From Candidatus Accumulibacter proximus (GTDB lineage: Bacteria; Pseudomonadota; Gammaproteobacteria; Burkholderiales; Rhodocyclaceae), in contig JADJMH010000040.1 in NCBI GenBank assembly GCA_016709675.1, positions 62,001 through 126,000 of the forward strand: 64,000 bases of DNA, read 5' to 3'. This document shows, piece by piece, positions 45,513-55,322 of this stretch (position 1 is the stretch's first letter; each line of letters starts with the position of its first letter). A model generated the notes under the pieces. The model was not told the origin of the DNA and made no database searches. It worked only from the letters and a program-made list of their open reading frames with translations. Position numbers and translations under genes: made by a program.

Positions 45513-46658
45513 CTATTCCTCCGGGTACCCTTCGTCATCGGTCAGGGCTTCGTCGCCATCCTGTTCATCGTCGGCCTGCACTTCTTCATCCTCGTCGTGG
45601 CGCGGCGGCTCGCCGGGCAAGGGCAGATCCTGCGGGACCGGTTCCAGGACCACCGGTCGCACCACGGTCCGGATGAGACTTCCCTCGACCTGTCCCGCGA
45701 TGTGATCGACCGCGGCCATCGCCCCGGTCGCGGGGTCCTCCATCAGGCTATGCCACATGTCGTCCAGCGCGGCGTTCAGGCTTTCCCGCAGTTGCGCTTC
45801 CATCTCCGGCCGTTCCTTCTCGTGCGTCATGGCGCCGATGCCGGCCGCGCCCAGGGAAATCACCGCGCCGGCGACGCCGCCGACCGCCGCCGCGGCAGCG
45901 CTTGCCCCACCGCTGACGGCGAGCCGGGCGATCAGCTTTTCGCTGGCGCGCTTCGCAACCGGCGATATCCTGGCGTTCGATGGTCCGGCGCCGGCACCGC
46001 CAACGTCCTCGCGGATCCGGGCGAGCAGGGCCGCATAGGCCGGCAACTCACTGATCGGCAGGGCATGAACGGTCTGGTAGAGCGAAGCGCGCTGGGCGGC
46101 TGGCGGCGGCAGGACAATCGCCGGAATGTCCTTCAGCCGCCGGTCGAACTGATCGAGCGGGACACCGTAGCGCCGCTGGATTCCCTGGACTTGCTCGCCG
46201 AGGAGCTGGACGTAGAGCTTCGTCGCCTGCCCCCGCACCGCATCCGGATCGATCTCCCTGGCGACGGGGCCCAGCACCCGCTCCTGGTATTGCTCCTGCA
46301 GATAGGCGGCCAGTCGTTCCACGGCCGGATCCTTCTCCTGCCCAGCGCTCAGCTTGTACCAGGCGACCTTGATGGCCAGCCACTGCTGCGTCCAGTAGCC
46401 GGTGTACCAGGGAATGAAGTCTGCCTCGGTGCGTTGGCGAACGCGTGTCAGCCATGCCTTCATCGAGCCACGGGCGTAGTTCTCGGCGGGTCGCCGCGCC
46501 GCTGCCGAGGCAGCGCCGATGTCGCGATCGACCTGCTGCCAGGTGCTCTCCGGGACGTAGACCGGCGGTGCCAGATCCGGGACCCTTTGGGGCGTCGCGC
46601 ATCCAGCCAGGATGACCAGCAGGGCGACGATGACGAAACGCGCCTGGCAGACCGCCAT
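45513..46658 (-). CDS. Uncharacterised lipoprotein
   Basis: The 381-residue protein has a signal peptide with lipobox (IVALLVILAGCATPQ, Cys about 20). A helical middle follows (TRVRQRTEADFIPWYTGYWT; VEVRLAAYLQEQ-type helices), then a Gly/Ala-rich hydrophobic hairpin (AAAAVGGVAGAVISLGAAGI, about residues 245–270) that could insert in a membrane. The C-terminus is strongly acidic (DEDEEVQADDEQDGDEALTD). No family is recognised. The start at 46658 (MAVCQARF) puts the signal peptide at the N-terminus. Confidence 0.65.
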   Translation of the reverse strand: MAVCQARFVIVALLVILAGCATPQRVPDLAPPVYVPESTWQQVDRDIGAASAAARRPAENYARGSMKAWLTRVRQRTEADFIPWYTGYWTQQWLAIKVAWYKLSAGQEKDPAVERLAAYLQEQYQERVLGPVAREIDPDAVRGQATKLYVQLLGEQVQGIQRRYGVPLDQFDRRLKDIPAIVLPPPAAQRASLYQTVHALPISELPAYAALLARIREDVGGAGAGPSNARISPVAKRASEKLIARLAVSGGASAAAAAVGGVAGAVISLGAAGIGAMTHEKERPEMEAQLRESLNAALDDMWHSLMEDPATGAMAAVDHIAGQVEGSLIRTVVRPVVLEPVPQDLPLPGEPPRHDEDEEVQADDEQDGDEALTDDEGYPEE

Positions 46659-46823
46659 TCGATCAGCGCGATCGGCCGGCCGTCTCTCAGCCGGCTCTAT
46701 CGGCGTCGGAAGCGGGCAGCGAGAACGGCTCATTGCTGATTCGTTGATCGTGACCATGTTGAACGGTCGTTCGCGTCGTCCCGGAAAACGGCGGTCGGGG
46801 CCGGCACCGATGCTGCGGCAGGC

Positions 46824-49275
46824 TCACCTCTTTTCCAGCTCGGATATCAGCCGGCCAAGATCCGCGTTGCCGGGCATGATCTCGTCGAGCTGTCTGGCGT
46901 AGCGCAGCGCGGCGCGCTGGTCTCCCGCCTCGCGACTGATCGAGAGCAGCGCAGCGAGGATGTCTACGTTGTTCGGGTGGCGCTTGCCGGCCTGCTGCAG
47001 CAGCGCCAGCGCCTGCTCCCGCTGGCCGGCGGAATGGACCGCGATCGCATGCACGTAGGCGTAGCGGGCATTGTCAGGCGCCAGCCGGGCGGCGTCGGCG
47101 AACTCCCTGAGTGCTGCCGGCTTGTCGCCCTGGCGCGTCAGCGACAAGCCGAGCGCATGGTGCAGGTCGGCGTCGCGCGGCAATTCGGCGAGACCCCGGC
47201 GCAAGACCTTTTCCGCTTCAGCTTCGCGCCCCTGCCGATGCCAGGCATCGGCCAGATTGACGTAGGCAGCGGCAAACTTCGCATCACGGGCGATGGCGCG
47301 CTCGAAGGCGGCAGCCGCCTCGTCGCTGCGTCCCTGCCGCAGGCGCAGATTGCCGAGGTTGACCTGACCCGAGGGCCAGTCGGCTTCGAGTGCCAGCGCG
47401 TGCTCGTATTCCTGCATCGCGGCCTGCCGGGCAGCCCGGCGGCCTTCGGGAAGCTGGCTGTCGGGGACGTCGGCCAGCACGTTGGCGGCCTCGATGCGCA
47501 CGCCGCGCACGCCGTCCGAGAGCAGCGGCGCGACGGCCAGCACCCGGTTGGCCGGGTCGGCCGGTGCGATCATGCCGAGCGCGGCGATGCGCACGGACGG
47601 ATCAGCATCCTGCAGCAGCGCCCGGGCAGCCGGCAGGTTAGCCTGGCTGACGTAGGGCTGGGCCAGGGTCGCCGCAGTGGCGCGGACGATTGCCGGGGCG
47701 CTCGGGCTGGCGGCGAGCTCGAGCAGGCCGGGCAGAGCGCGCAGGCCCTGGGTTTCGGCCGCATGCAGGGTATTGCCGTAATGCGGCCGCTCGCGCCAGC
47801 TCCTGCCATACCATTTGTCCATGGCGCTCACCGCCCACTGCGGCTTCCGGTCGGTGTGACACTGGGTACAGGCATTCGGGCTGCCCAGCGACAGCGAGAG
47901 GTCGGGACGCGGGATGCGCAGGCTGTGATCCTGGCGGGCATGGATCACCATGTAGTTCTGCGTCGGCATGTGGCAGGTGACGCACTGGGCGCCCTTGCCG
48001 CCGGCGAGATGATGGTGATGAGCGGGGCTGTCGAACTCGCCTGCGGCGTGACAGCGCGTGCACAGCGCGTTGCCCTCGGCGCGCAGCTTGTGCGAATGCG
48101 GCTCGTGGCAATCCATGCAGGTGACGCCGCTCTGATGCATCCGGCTCTGCAGGAACGAGCCCCAGACATAGACCTCCTCGCGCTGCTGACCGTCGGCATG
48201 GTAGTTCGGTGCCGTTAGCATCGCCAGGCGATGGCTGTCCTCGAGCGGCGCGCCGGCCTTTCGCTCTTCGCTCAACGTCGAGCGGCGAGCGTGGCAGGCG
48301 GCGCAGCTGTTGATGCCGGCAGGGTCGGCCGGCCGATCGCGGACGGCTGACCGAGCGCCTTGGCTGGGGAATCTCCACGCCTCGCTCCAGCGTGTCTTCA
48401 GCGACGGCAGCCCCTTGTCGTCCTGCGCGTTATAGGGCGGCCGCGCCTGCCGGGCCCACTCGACATGCGCCGATGCCGGGCCGTGACAGGCTTCGCAGGC
48501 GACGTTGATCTCGCTCCAGGTGGTGTGATAGGTCTGGCTGGCCGGATCGTAGCCCTTGCGCAGGTTGGTCGAATGGCACTCGGCACACTGCAGTGCCCAG
48601 TTGTGATAGACGCCGGTCCAGTGCAGCGGATCGCGATGGTCGACCTTTTGTTTTGCATAGAGGTGGAACCAGCGCTGCCCGCCTTCGCCCTTCGGCCGCG
48701 AATCCCAGGCGATCGGCAGCATCTGGTAGCGCCCGCCGGGGAACGGAATCAGGTACTGCTGCAGCGGATAGACGCCAAAGGTATGGCTGATTTCGTAATC
48801 GGTCAGCTTGCCGTCCGGTCCGTCGGTGCGAACCATGAACTTGTCGCCGCGCCGGAAGAAGGTCGATTCGACGCCGTCCTTGGTGAACCGGCCGTTGTCG
48901 AAGTTGCCGAGGACGCTGGCGGGCGTCGCCTCCTGCATCGCCAATTGGTGATGTGACCCCGTCCAGGCCTTGAATTCGCTCTCATGGCAGGTCTTGCAGG
49001 TTTCGGCGCCGACGTGGGTGGCGGCGATGGTTCCGGGCCCACCGGCCGGACACCGGCGGCGCCGTCGACGCCGACAGCGGCGGCACCGGGGTCGCAGTCG
49101 GCCAGGCCACGAATGCGACCACCGCGACGATCAACACCGCCAATGCCACGCCGGCAGCGAGCACGCGACGCGACAGCCTTGGTTCGGCGGCTGCCGTTGG
49201 CGAAACAATGGCGGTAGCGGTCGGGGGGGTGGCAGCGGGAGCGCGCTCACCACGCCGGCTGGCTCGTCTGCTCAC
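46824..49275 (-). pseudogene. Membrane-anchored eight-haem cytochrome c with TPR domain, frameshifted near the 5' end
   Basis: The main frame has CxxCH motifs CKTCH, CAECH, CEACH, CAACH, CMDCH, CTRCH, CVTCH and CTQCH over its first about 390 residues. HEAT-like and then TPR repeats follow (GQVNLGNLRLRQGRSDEAAA, AAYVNLADAWHRQGREAEAE). The first CKTCH lies upstream of the first internal Met. The N-terminal membrane anchor (VLAAGVALAVLIVAVVAFVA) is in another frame, reached by a shift in a CCGGCCGG tract near 49045. The likely start is the GTG at 49275, one base after the pqiC stop. It is probably a periplasmic electron-transfer protein. The shift may be an error. Confidence 0.8.
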
Positions 49276-49276
49276 G

Positions 49277-49876
49277 TCACCGTCCCGCCTCGGCGCGAAT
49301 GGCGGCGGCGATATCACGGCTCATTCCGGCGATCGCGCGGCTGTGCGCCGCGGCGAGTGCATCGTAGCCCTGACCCTGCACCGGCTCGCGCAGCGTCGTC
49401 CGCCCGCTGGTCGTCGCCTCGCCCGCGCCCACCCGGCGTACCAGCCAGAGCGCATCGAGCGTCGCTGCCTCGCCCGGCACCGACTCGAAGCGCTGGATAT
49501 CGACCGTGACCCGGTACGCCGGATCGAAGCTCGGTGCCAACGATCCGCTGACTACCCGCTGCGTGCCGAGAAGGACGACGAGATTCTCGGCAATAGTCCC
49601 CGCGACGCTGCTCGCCAGCGGCGCCGCCCAGCGATTGAATTCGTCGACGGCGACCCGATTCGGGCCCTTCTGAACGACGAACTGTGGTCGGTCCACGATG
49701 GCCGGCAGGGCGACGCTGTCGACCATGACAGCGTAGGCCGCCGGCGAGGCGCCCGCCTCCGGCCGCGCCGTCGCTGCCAGCGTATAGAACTGCGACGGCG
49801 CCGACGCGCAGCCCGACAGCGCCGCCGCTAACCCGAACGCCAGCCCGCGAATTCTCGATCCAGCACGCCTCATCAC
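49277..49876 (-). CDS. pqiC: PqiC-type outer-membrane lipoprotein
   Basis: The 199-residue protein has a lipobox (LAAALSGCAS, Cys about 24) and the ABC-type transport auxiliary domain: PSQFYTLAA, VALPAIVDRPQFVV, EFNRWAAPLASSVAGTIAEN. PqiC is the outer-membrane partner of the PqiB MCE needle. It overlaps pqiB by four bases. Confidence 0.9.
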   Translation of the reverse strand: MMRRAGSRIRGLAFGLAAALSGCASAPSQFYTLAATARPEAGASPAAYAVMVDSVALPAIVDRPQFVVQKGPNRVAVDEFNRWAAPLASSVAGTIAENLVVLLGTQRVVSGSLAPSFDPAYRVTVDIQRFESVPGEAATLDALWLVRRVGAGEATTSGRTTLREPVQGQGYDALAAAHSRAIAGMSRDIAAAIRAEAGR

Positions 49877-51540
49877 TGCAACTCCTCGCTCTTGCCACGA
49901 ATCAGCGCCTCGGGATGGCGCTCGAGATAATCGGTCAGCACGCGCATCGACTGCGCCGCGCGCTTGATCTCGCTCAGCATGCCGCGCATTTCCGCCATCA
50001 ACACCGAGTCGGGCGCGACCACCTTGCCCGCGGAATCGAAGCTGCGCTCGGCCGCTGCCAGCGTGCGTCGCGCTTCGACCAGCGTGCTGGTCAGTTCCGG
50101 CGTCAGTTCGCCGCCCCAGCGTTTGACCAGCGTGTCGACATCCTTCAGCGTCTCGGCGAGCGTCGCCAGCGACTGCTTCAGGTCGTTGCCGATGGCGTCG
50201 ATCGGCAGGCGATCCAGCTTGGTCAGGATGTTCGTCAACTTGGCCTCGATGTCGGTGAGACCGCTCTTGGCCACCGGAAAGACCGCCGGATCGGCTTTCC
50301 AGTCGATATTCGCGCGCGCCTCGTTCGGAACGTAGGCCAGGGCGACATAGAGTTGACCGGTGAGCAGGTTGCCGGTCTGCAATTGTGCCCGCAGGCCGCG
50401 CGCCACCAGGCGGTCGAGGAGATCCCGCCGCATTGCCGGGGTGATCTCTTTGCCCCCGGTCACGTCCTGCGGGTCCACCAGCACATCGAGAAAACGCTGC
50501 GGAAAAGTGGCCACGCGCACGCGCGCCCGCATTTTCAGGTCCTTCCGGCTGCCCGCCTCGAGACGCACCGAGACGACCTCGCCGATCGGCAGGCCGAGCA
50601 GGGTTACCGGCGCGCCAGCCGACAGACCACGCACCGACTCGTCAAAGTAGAGTACGTAGTGTACGGACCGCCTCTCGGGAGCCTTCATCGCCGATGCCTG
50701 GTCACCAAAGAGCTCAAAGCGCGTGTCTGCGGGCGCCGGATCGGCCTCGGCGTTCTCCGTCGGCGTGTCGAAAGCGACCCCGCCGATCAACAGTGACGCC
50801 AGCGACTCGGTCTGCACATTGAGGCCGTCGGCGTTGAGCGAAAAATCGAGTCCGCTGGCCTGCCAGAAACGCGTCTCGGGCTTGACGAATCGGTCGTACG
50901 GCGCCTTGACGAAGATTCTGACCGTCAGCGCGCGTCCGTCTTCCTCAAGGCGGTAGGAAGCGACCTGCCCGACCTGGATTCGCCGAAAGAAAATCGGCGT
51001 GCCGTAGTCGAGCGAACCGAGGTTCCCGGCCTCGAGCTGAAAGAAGCGTCCCGGCGTATTGGCAGCGACCACCGGCGGCACCTCCAGCGCGGTGAACGAA
51101 CGAACGCGCTCGCTGCCCTTGCCGATCGCCATACCGATGTAGGAGCCCGAGAGCAGCGTCCCGAGGCCGGTGATGCTGCCGCCGGCGATACGCGGGCGGA
51201 CGACCCAGAAGGAGGTGTCGTCGACCAGCCACTCCCCCGCCTCCGGGGCCATCTGCACGCTCGCCAGAATCCGCTGGCGATCCGCCGAGACCTTCAGCGA
51301 TTCGATCCGGCCGACGTCGACGCCGTTGTACTTGACCGTCGTCTTGCCGGCCTCGAGCCCGTCCGCCGACGCGAAGCTGATCTCGATCGTCGGCCCCTCG
51401 GACAGAAGTTTCTGGACCGCGATCCAGCCACCCAGGAGCGCCGCGATGATCGGTATGATCCACACCGCCGAAAGCCGTGTCCGCCGCTTGGGCACCGAGG
51501 TCGCCTCGGGAAGGTCGGGAAGTTCTTGATTCTCAGGCAT
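49873..51540 (-). CDS. pqiB: Intermembrane lipid transport protein PqiB (MCE domains)
   Basis: The 555-residue protein has one N-terminal helix (LSAVWIIPIIAALLGGWIAV) and repeated MCE/MlaD domains, with the first at GLEAGKTTVKYNGVDVGRIE (about residue 62) and others from about 165 and 290. A long C-terminal helix follows that forms the periplasmic tube. It should carry lipids between the membranes with PqiA and PqiC. It overlaps pqiA by eight bases. Confidence 0.93.
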   Translation of the reverse strand: MPENQELPDLPEATSVPKRRTRLSAVWIIPIIAALLGGWIAVQKLLSEGPTIEISFASADGLEAGKTTVKYNGVDVGRIESLKVSADRQRILASVQMAPEAGEWLVDDTSFWVVRPRIAGGSITGLGTLLSGSYIGMAIGKGSERVRSFTALEVPPVVAANTPGRFFQLEAGNLGSLDYGTPIFFRRIQVGQVASYRLEEDGRALTVRIFVKAPYDRFVKPETRFWQASGLDFSLNADGLNVQTESLASLLIGGVAFDTPTENAEADPAPADTRFELFGDQASAMKAPERRSVHYVLYFDESVRGLSAGAPVTLLGLPIGEVVSVRLEAGSRKDLKMRARVRVATFPQRFLDVLVDPQDVTGGKEITPAMRRDLLDRLVARGLRAQLQTGNLLTGQLYVALAYVPNEARANIDWKADPAVFPVAKSGLTDIEAKLTNILTKLDRLPIDAIGNDLKQSLATLAETLKDVDTLVKRWGGELTPELTSTLVEARRTLAAAERSFDSAGKVVAPDSVLMAEMRGMLSEIKRAAQSMRVLTDYLERHPEALIRGKSEELQ

Positions 51541-52174
51541 TGCCCTGCTTCTCCTGTTGCGGAAGGTCCCAGATCAGCCGCGGATCGAAGCAATTCACCG
51601 CGACCATCGTCAGCACCACGACACCGGCAAAGAAGATCACACCGGCGCCCGGCTCGACCCACATCAGCGGCCGCAACTGGATAAGCGCCACGACGAAGGT
51701 ATCGACAAAAACGTCGAGCATCGACCAGCGGCCGATGAACCTTACCATGCGATAGAGCCGTACCCGTTGCCCGGTCGATCTGACCGAACCGCGCTGCACG
51801 CTGATCAGCAGATAAGCCAGGGCAATCAGCTTGCCGAGCGGAATGGTGATGCTGGCGACGAAGACGATGATCGCCAGCGGCCACGACGACGGCGACCAGA
51901 GCTCGACGACCCCCTCCATGATGGTGGCGGTTTCAGCCCCCAGGGGCGTGTAGGTGGACAGCACCGGCAGCAGGTTGGCGGGAACGTAGAGGATCAGCGC
52001 GGCGATCACCAGGGCCCAGGTACGCTCGATACTCGCCGGCCGGCGGAAATGGAGCCGCTCGCCACAGCGCGGACAGTGCGCCGCGCCGCCATCCGGCGGC
52101 GGTCGTGAGACCAGCCCGCAGACCTCGCATCCGGCAAGGCCAAGCGACATCGCCCTGACCAGCGCCGCGCTCAC
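51533..52174 (-). CDS. pqiA: PqiA family membrane protein (second)
   Basis: The 213-residue protein starts with a rubredoxin-like zinc knuckle (CEVCG … CPRCGERLHFR) followed by four membrane helices (IAALILYVPANLLPVLSTYT, IIVFVASITIPLGKLIALAY). This is one half of the two-module E. coli PqiA, encoded here as a separate gene. It overlaps the preceding pqiA-like gene by four bases. Confidence 0.9.
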   Translation of the reverse strand: MSAALVRAMSLGLAGCEVCGLVSRPPPDGGAAHCPRCGERLHFRRPASIERTWALVIAALILYVPANLLPVLSTYTPLGAETATIMEGVVELWSPSSWPLAIIVFVASITIPLGKLIALAYLLISVQRGSVRSTGQRVRLYRMVRFIGRWSMLDVFVDTFVVALIQLRPLMWVEPGAGVIFFAGVVVLTMVAVNCFDPRLIWDLPQQEKQGNA

Positions 52175-52851
52175 CGCCGCGCCTCTGGCACGCAGGCCGT
52201 GTTGCTCTCAGCCGGCGGCGGCTGGTCCTCGGCCCACTCGATCCGGGCCCAGGCATCGTGCGGATCGAAGGCGGCGGCCATCGCTGCAAGCAGGAAGACC
52301 AGCGCGCCGAGCACGAACAGCGCGAGGCCGGGAATCACCGTCGCCAGTTCGGCGATCTTGATCAGCGCAACCAGCACACCGAGCAGCATGATCTCGATCA
52401 TGCTCCACTCGCGGACAAGCTCGTAGCCGCGCAGCAGCATGCCCACCCAGTGCGGCGCTGGCGGCCGGCGCAGTGCCAGCACCACGGCGAGCAGGCAGAC
52501 GATCTCCAGCGCCGGCGCGATGACCGCGGTGAACAGCACGAGCATCGCCACCTCCTGCCGGCCATCGCGCCACATCGCCAGGACGCCGCCGAACACCGTC
52601 GTGAAGGCCTCGCGACCGGCCACCGACAGTCCGAGCATCGGTACCGTATTGGCGATCAGCCAGAGGATGGCGCCGGCGAGCGCGAGCGCGAGCGTTCGAT
52701 TGAGCGAGTCCGGCTTGTGTCGCCAGAGTGGCGCCTGACAGCGCGCGCACAGCGCCACCGCGCCCGCCGGAACCGGCGGCAGGCGCTGCAGGAGGTCGCA
52801 GTCAGGACAGGCGCGCAGGCCAGTATCGAAGGCGGAAGCACTGCGTATCAC
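52171..52851 (-). CDS. pqiA: PqiA family membrane protein (first)
   Basis: The 226-residue protein again has a zinc knuckle (CPDCDLLQRLPP … CARCQAPLWR) and four helices (AGAILWLIANTVPMLGLSVA, LVLFTAVIAPALEIVCLLAV). Together with the next gene it matches the N- and C-terminal halves of PqiA. It is the first gene of the pqiA–pqiA–pqiB–pqiC operon. Confidence 0.9.
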   Translation of the reverse strand: MIRSASAFDTGLRACPDCDLLQRLPPVPAGAVALCARCQAPLWRHKPDSLNRTLALALAGAILWLIANTVPMLGLSVAGREAFTTVFGGVLAMWRDGRQEVAMLVLFTAVIAPALEIVCLLAVVLALRRPPAPHWVGMLLRGYELVREWSMIEIMLLGVLVALIKIAELATVIPGLALFVLGALVFLLAAMAAAFDPHDAWARIEWAEDQPPPAESNTACVPEARR

Positions 52852-52978
52852 GGGATCCCCGCTTTGTTGCTGGTGACGAAAGAAGCTGGCTCCGGGCAGC
52901 CAACGTGGGGCCCCGGGCTGACGTGCAATATTCTACTCGTTCACGGAGTGGGCTCGGCAAATGCGGACGGCAGGACAA

Positions 52979-53012
52979 GGCGACTTCCAGGCATTGCCAT
53001 CCCAGACCGTCG
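52979..53012. mobile_element. MITE copy 3, one end only
   Basis: GGCGACTTCCAGG followed by ATTGCCATCCCA and GACCGTC matches the left end of MITE copy 1 (one or two mismatches). The rest of the element is missing, and an acyl-carrier-protein remnant follows directly. Confidence 0.7.
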
Positions 53013-53221
53013 ATCGCCACTTGGGCAGCGAGATCGTGCTCGGTGTCGCCGAGCTGGTGCTCACCGTCGAAGACCGGTTCAGGGTCCGGCTATCACCGGA
53101 CTCGGTGCCACTGATGATCGTCGGCGACGTGGTTCGCCATATCGACAAGCTTGCCGCGTTACAACAGGGCGGCGATGCACAGATTGACGCGGCCATGATG
53201 CACCCGTCAGGCATGCGTTGA
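53013..53221 (+). pseudogene. Acyl carrier protein remnant
   Basis: The peptide HLGSEIVLGVAELVLTVEDR, with IVGDVVRHIDKLAALQ, resembles helices II–III of an acyl carrier protein. The usual DSL motif for phosphopantetheine attachment is not intact (GSEIVL) and the N-terminal helix is missing where the MITE end begins. It stops in a TGATG junction with the ketosynthase remnant. Confidence 0.5.
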
Positions 53222-53256
53222 TGCGGGTCGCGGTCACCGGCATGGGTGTCGTATCA
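53221..53256 (+). pseudogene. Beta-ketoacyl-ACP synthase N-terminal remnant
   Basis: MRVAVTGMGVVS is the typical start of FabF/FabB-type ketosynthases. The similarity stops after 12 codons. Its ATG overlaps the stop of the acyl carrier protein remnant, as in fatty-acid or polyketide operons. Confidence 0.45.
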
Positions 53257-53861
53257 GTGCGACGAAGGCCCTGCACCGACACCTGCTGCGCACCGATCAC
53301 CTGGAAGCCGTCGGGCTGGATGAGTTCCTGGCTCTCGGTCCCGTCGCCCTGGCCTACGGCGTCGCGCAGCTTGCCCACGCTCTGGGATTTCTGGCAGTGT
53401 TTGCCGCCAGTCTAGCCCGGCAACGCGTCAGGGAGAACAGCGGCTCGCCGGGCGCTGCCAAAGAAGGGTCGGCCGCCTTGCCGGGCAAGACGACGCTACA
53501 CCAGGCGGAGAGCCCGCCGGAGCCACCGCGCCTCAACCGGCAAGCGCCGCAACGATACGCGCTGATGGGACTTACCTGGCGATGAGCGGCGGTTTGCCGG
53601 GTGCTTCGCCAAACCGCGCCAGGGCACCATCGCGGTCGAGGGCCAGCGCTGTTCGTCAATGGCAAGAAGCCCCACACTGCGTGCGCTAGCGAACAGAGGA
53701 GCGCAGCCAAATTGCGCCAATATTCAAACCATGGCACGCACAACACAAAGAGCAAGAATCACTGGGCCAGTGGAATACCTCTTCAGCGACAGCACCCCGC
53801 GCGACATTCCGCTATCAGTATGGCCCGGCTCGCCTGACCATTGATCGGGCGCAGCGTGCTG
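53257..53861. other. About 600 bp without a supportable gene
   Basis: Frames are open on both strands but none shows a domain. One plus-strand stretch (ALGFLAVFAASLARQ, near 53380) is hydrophobic and may be the end of another lost gene. The promoter of the efflux operon must lie in the right part. Confidence 0.4.
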
Positions 53862-55322
53862 ATGGTCCATGCGGCATCGTCCAGCTTCAGGCTCGCTGCC
53901 GTCGCCCTGCTTATGGTGGGTTGCGCCTCGATGGCGCCGCCCTACGAGGTGCCCGCCTTGCCGGTGTCACCCCGCTATGCGTCCGTGACCACTCAGGGCG
54001 GTGCAAGCGTTGCGGCCATCGGCTGGCGTGATTACTTCACCGACCCGCAACTTCAGTCCCTGATCAGCCTGGCGCTGGACAACAATCGTGATCTGCGCAG
54101 CGCCGTGCTGCGCGTCGAGGAAGCGCGCGCCGCTTACGGTATCCAGCGGGCTGAGCTGTTCCCCACCATTGGCGCAGAAGCCAGAGGGGACCGCTCGCGA
54201 ACACCGGCCAGGATGAGTCTCACCGGCAGGCCGCTGGTCGCCAGCCAGTATCAGGTTGGACTGGGCCTGGCGAGCTGGGAGATCGACTTCTGGGGGCGCG
54301 TCCGCAGCCTGGAGGACGCGGCGCTGGAAACCTACCTGGCCACCGACGCCGCAAGCCGTGCCGCCAGCATCGGACTGGTTGCACAGGTTGCCAATGGCTA
54401 CCTCGCGCTACGCGCACTCGACGAGCGTATCGCACTGGCACGCCAGACGATCGCCAGCCGCGAGGAAAGTTTTCGCATATTCACCCGCCGCGTCGAGGTC
54501 GGCTCGACCTCGCGTTTCAACCTGACCGAGGTGCAAACCCTGCTCACCCAGGCGCAGGCGCTTGGCGCCCAGCTTGAACTGGCGCGAGCGGCACAGTTCA
54601 ATGCCCTGACCCTGCTGGTCGGGGCTCCCGTCGAGCTGCCCCCCGAGCAAGGCGAGTTCGACGAAAGCAATGTTTTTCGCGAACTGCGCCCTGGCCTGCC
54701 TTCCGATCTGCTGCTGCAACGCCCCGACATCGTTGCTGCCGAGCATCTGCTGAAAGCGGCAAATGCCAACATCGGTGCCGCACGTGCCGCATTCTTTCCG
54801 CGCATTGCGTTGCTTGGCTCGCTCGGCACTGCGAGTGTCGAACTCAATGAGCTGTTCGCCTCGGGCAGCCTCGCCTGGCTTTTTTCGCCGAGCATTTCGC
54901 TGCCGATCTTCGACGGCGGGCGCCGGAAGAACAACCTGAGCCTGGCTGAAACGCGTCGCGATCTGGCCGTGACCCAATATGAGAAGACCGTGCAGGTGGC
55001 CTTCCGTGACGTATCGGATGCGCTTTCCGCACGTGTCTGGCTAAGGCAGCAGGTGGCGATTGCCCGCACCGCGCTGGCGACGCAGGCGGAGCGCGCACGG
55101 CTTTCGCAACTGCGCTTCAACAACGGCGCCTCAGCCTTTCTCGACGTGCTTGATGCCCAGCGCGACCTGCTTGACGCCGAGCAACAACTCGTGCAGACGC
55201 GGCGCGAACTGCTCAGCAGCCAGGTCAGCCTGTATGCCGCTCTCGGCGGTGGCGCGCTGGATTTCGATTCGCCAGTCGCAGGCGACAAGCCTGACCCCCC
55301 ACGAGCCACGAGCGCCCCATGA
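53862..55322 (+). CDS. NodT/OprM-type outer-membrane efflux lipoprotein
   Basis: The 486-residue protein has a lipobox (LLMVGCASMAPPYEVP, Cys about 22) and two outer-membrane-efflux repeats: LRSAVLRVEEARAAYGIQRA and QVGLGLASWEIDFWGRVRSL in the first, RPDIVAAEHLLKAANANIGA and ALGGG near the end. It forms the TolC-like exit channel for the HlyD/ABC system encoded downstream. Its stop overlaps ATGA with the next frame. Confidence 0.93.
   Translation: MVHAASSSFRLAAVALLMVGCASMAPPYEVPALPVSPRYASVTTQGGASVAAIGWRDYFTDPQLQSLISLALDNNRDLRSAVLRVEEARAAYGIQRAELFPTIGAEARGDRSRTPARMSLTGRPLVASQYQVGLGLASWEIDFWGRVRSLEDAALETYLATDAASRAASIGLVAQVANGYLALRALDERIALARQTIASREESFRIFTRRVEVGSTSRFNLTEVQTLLTQAQALGAQLELARAAQFNALTLLVGAPVELPPEQGEFDESNVFRELRPGLPSDLLLQRPDIVAAEHLLKAANANIGAARAAFFPRIALLGSLGTASVELNELFASGSLAWLFSPSISLPIFDGGRRKNNLSLAETRRDLAVTQYEKTVQVAFRDVSDALSARVWLRQQVAIARTALATQAERARLSQLRFNNGASAFLDVLDAQRDLLDAEQQLVQTRRELLSSQVSLYAALGGGALDFDSPVAGDKPDPPRATSAP

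Noticed and set aside
53397..53585. 62-codon plus-strand ORF after the ketosynthase scrap
   Set aside because: There is no recognisable domain, no ribosome-binding site and filler-like composition.
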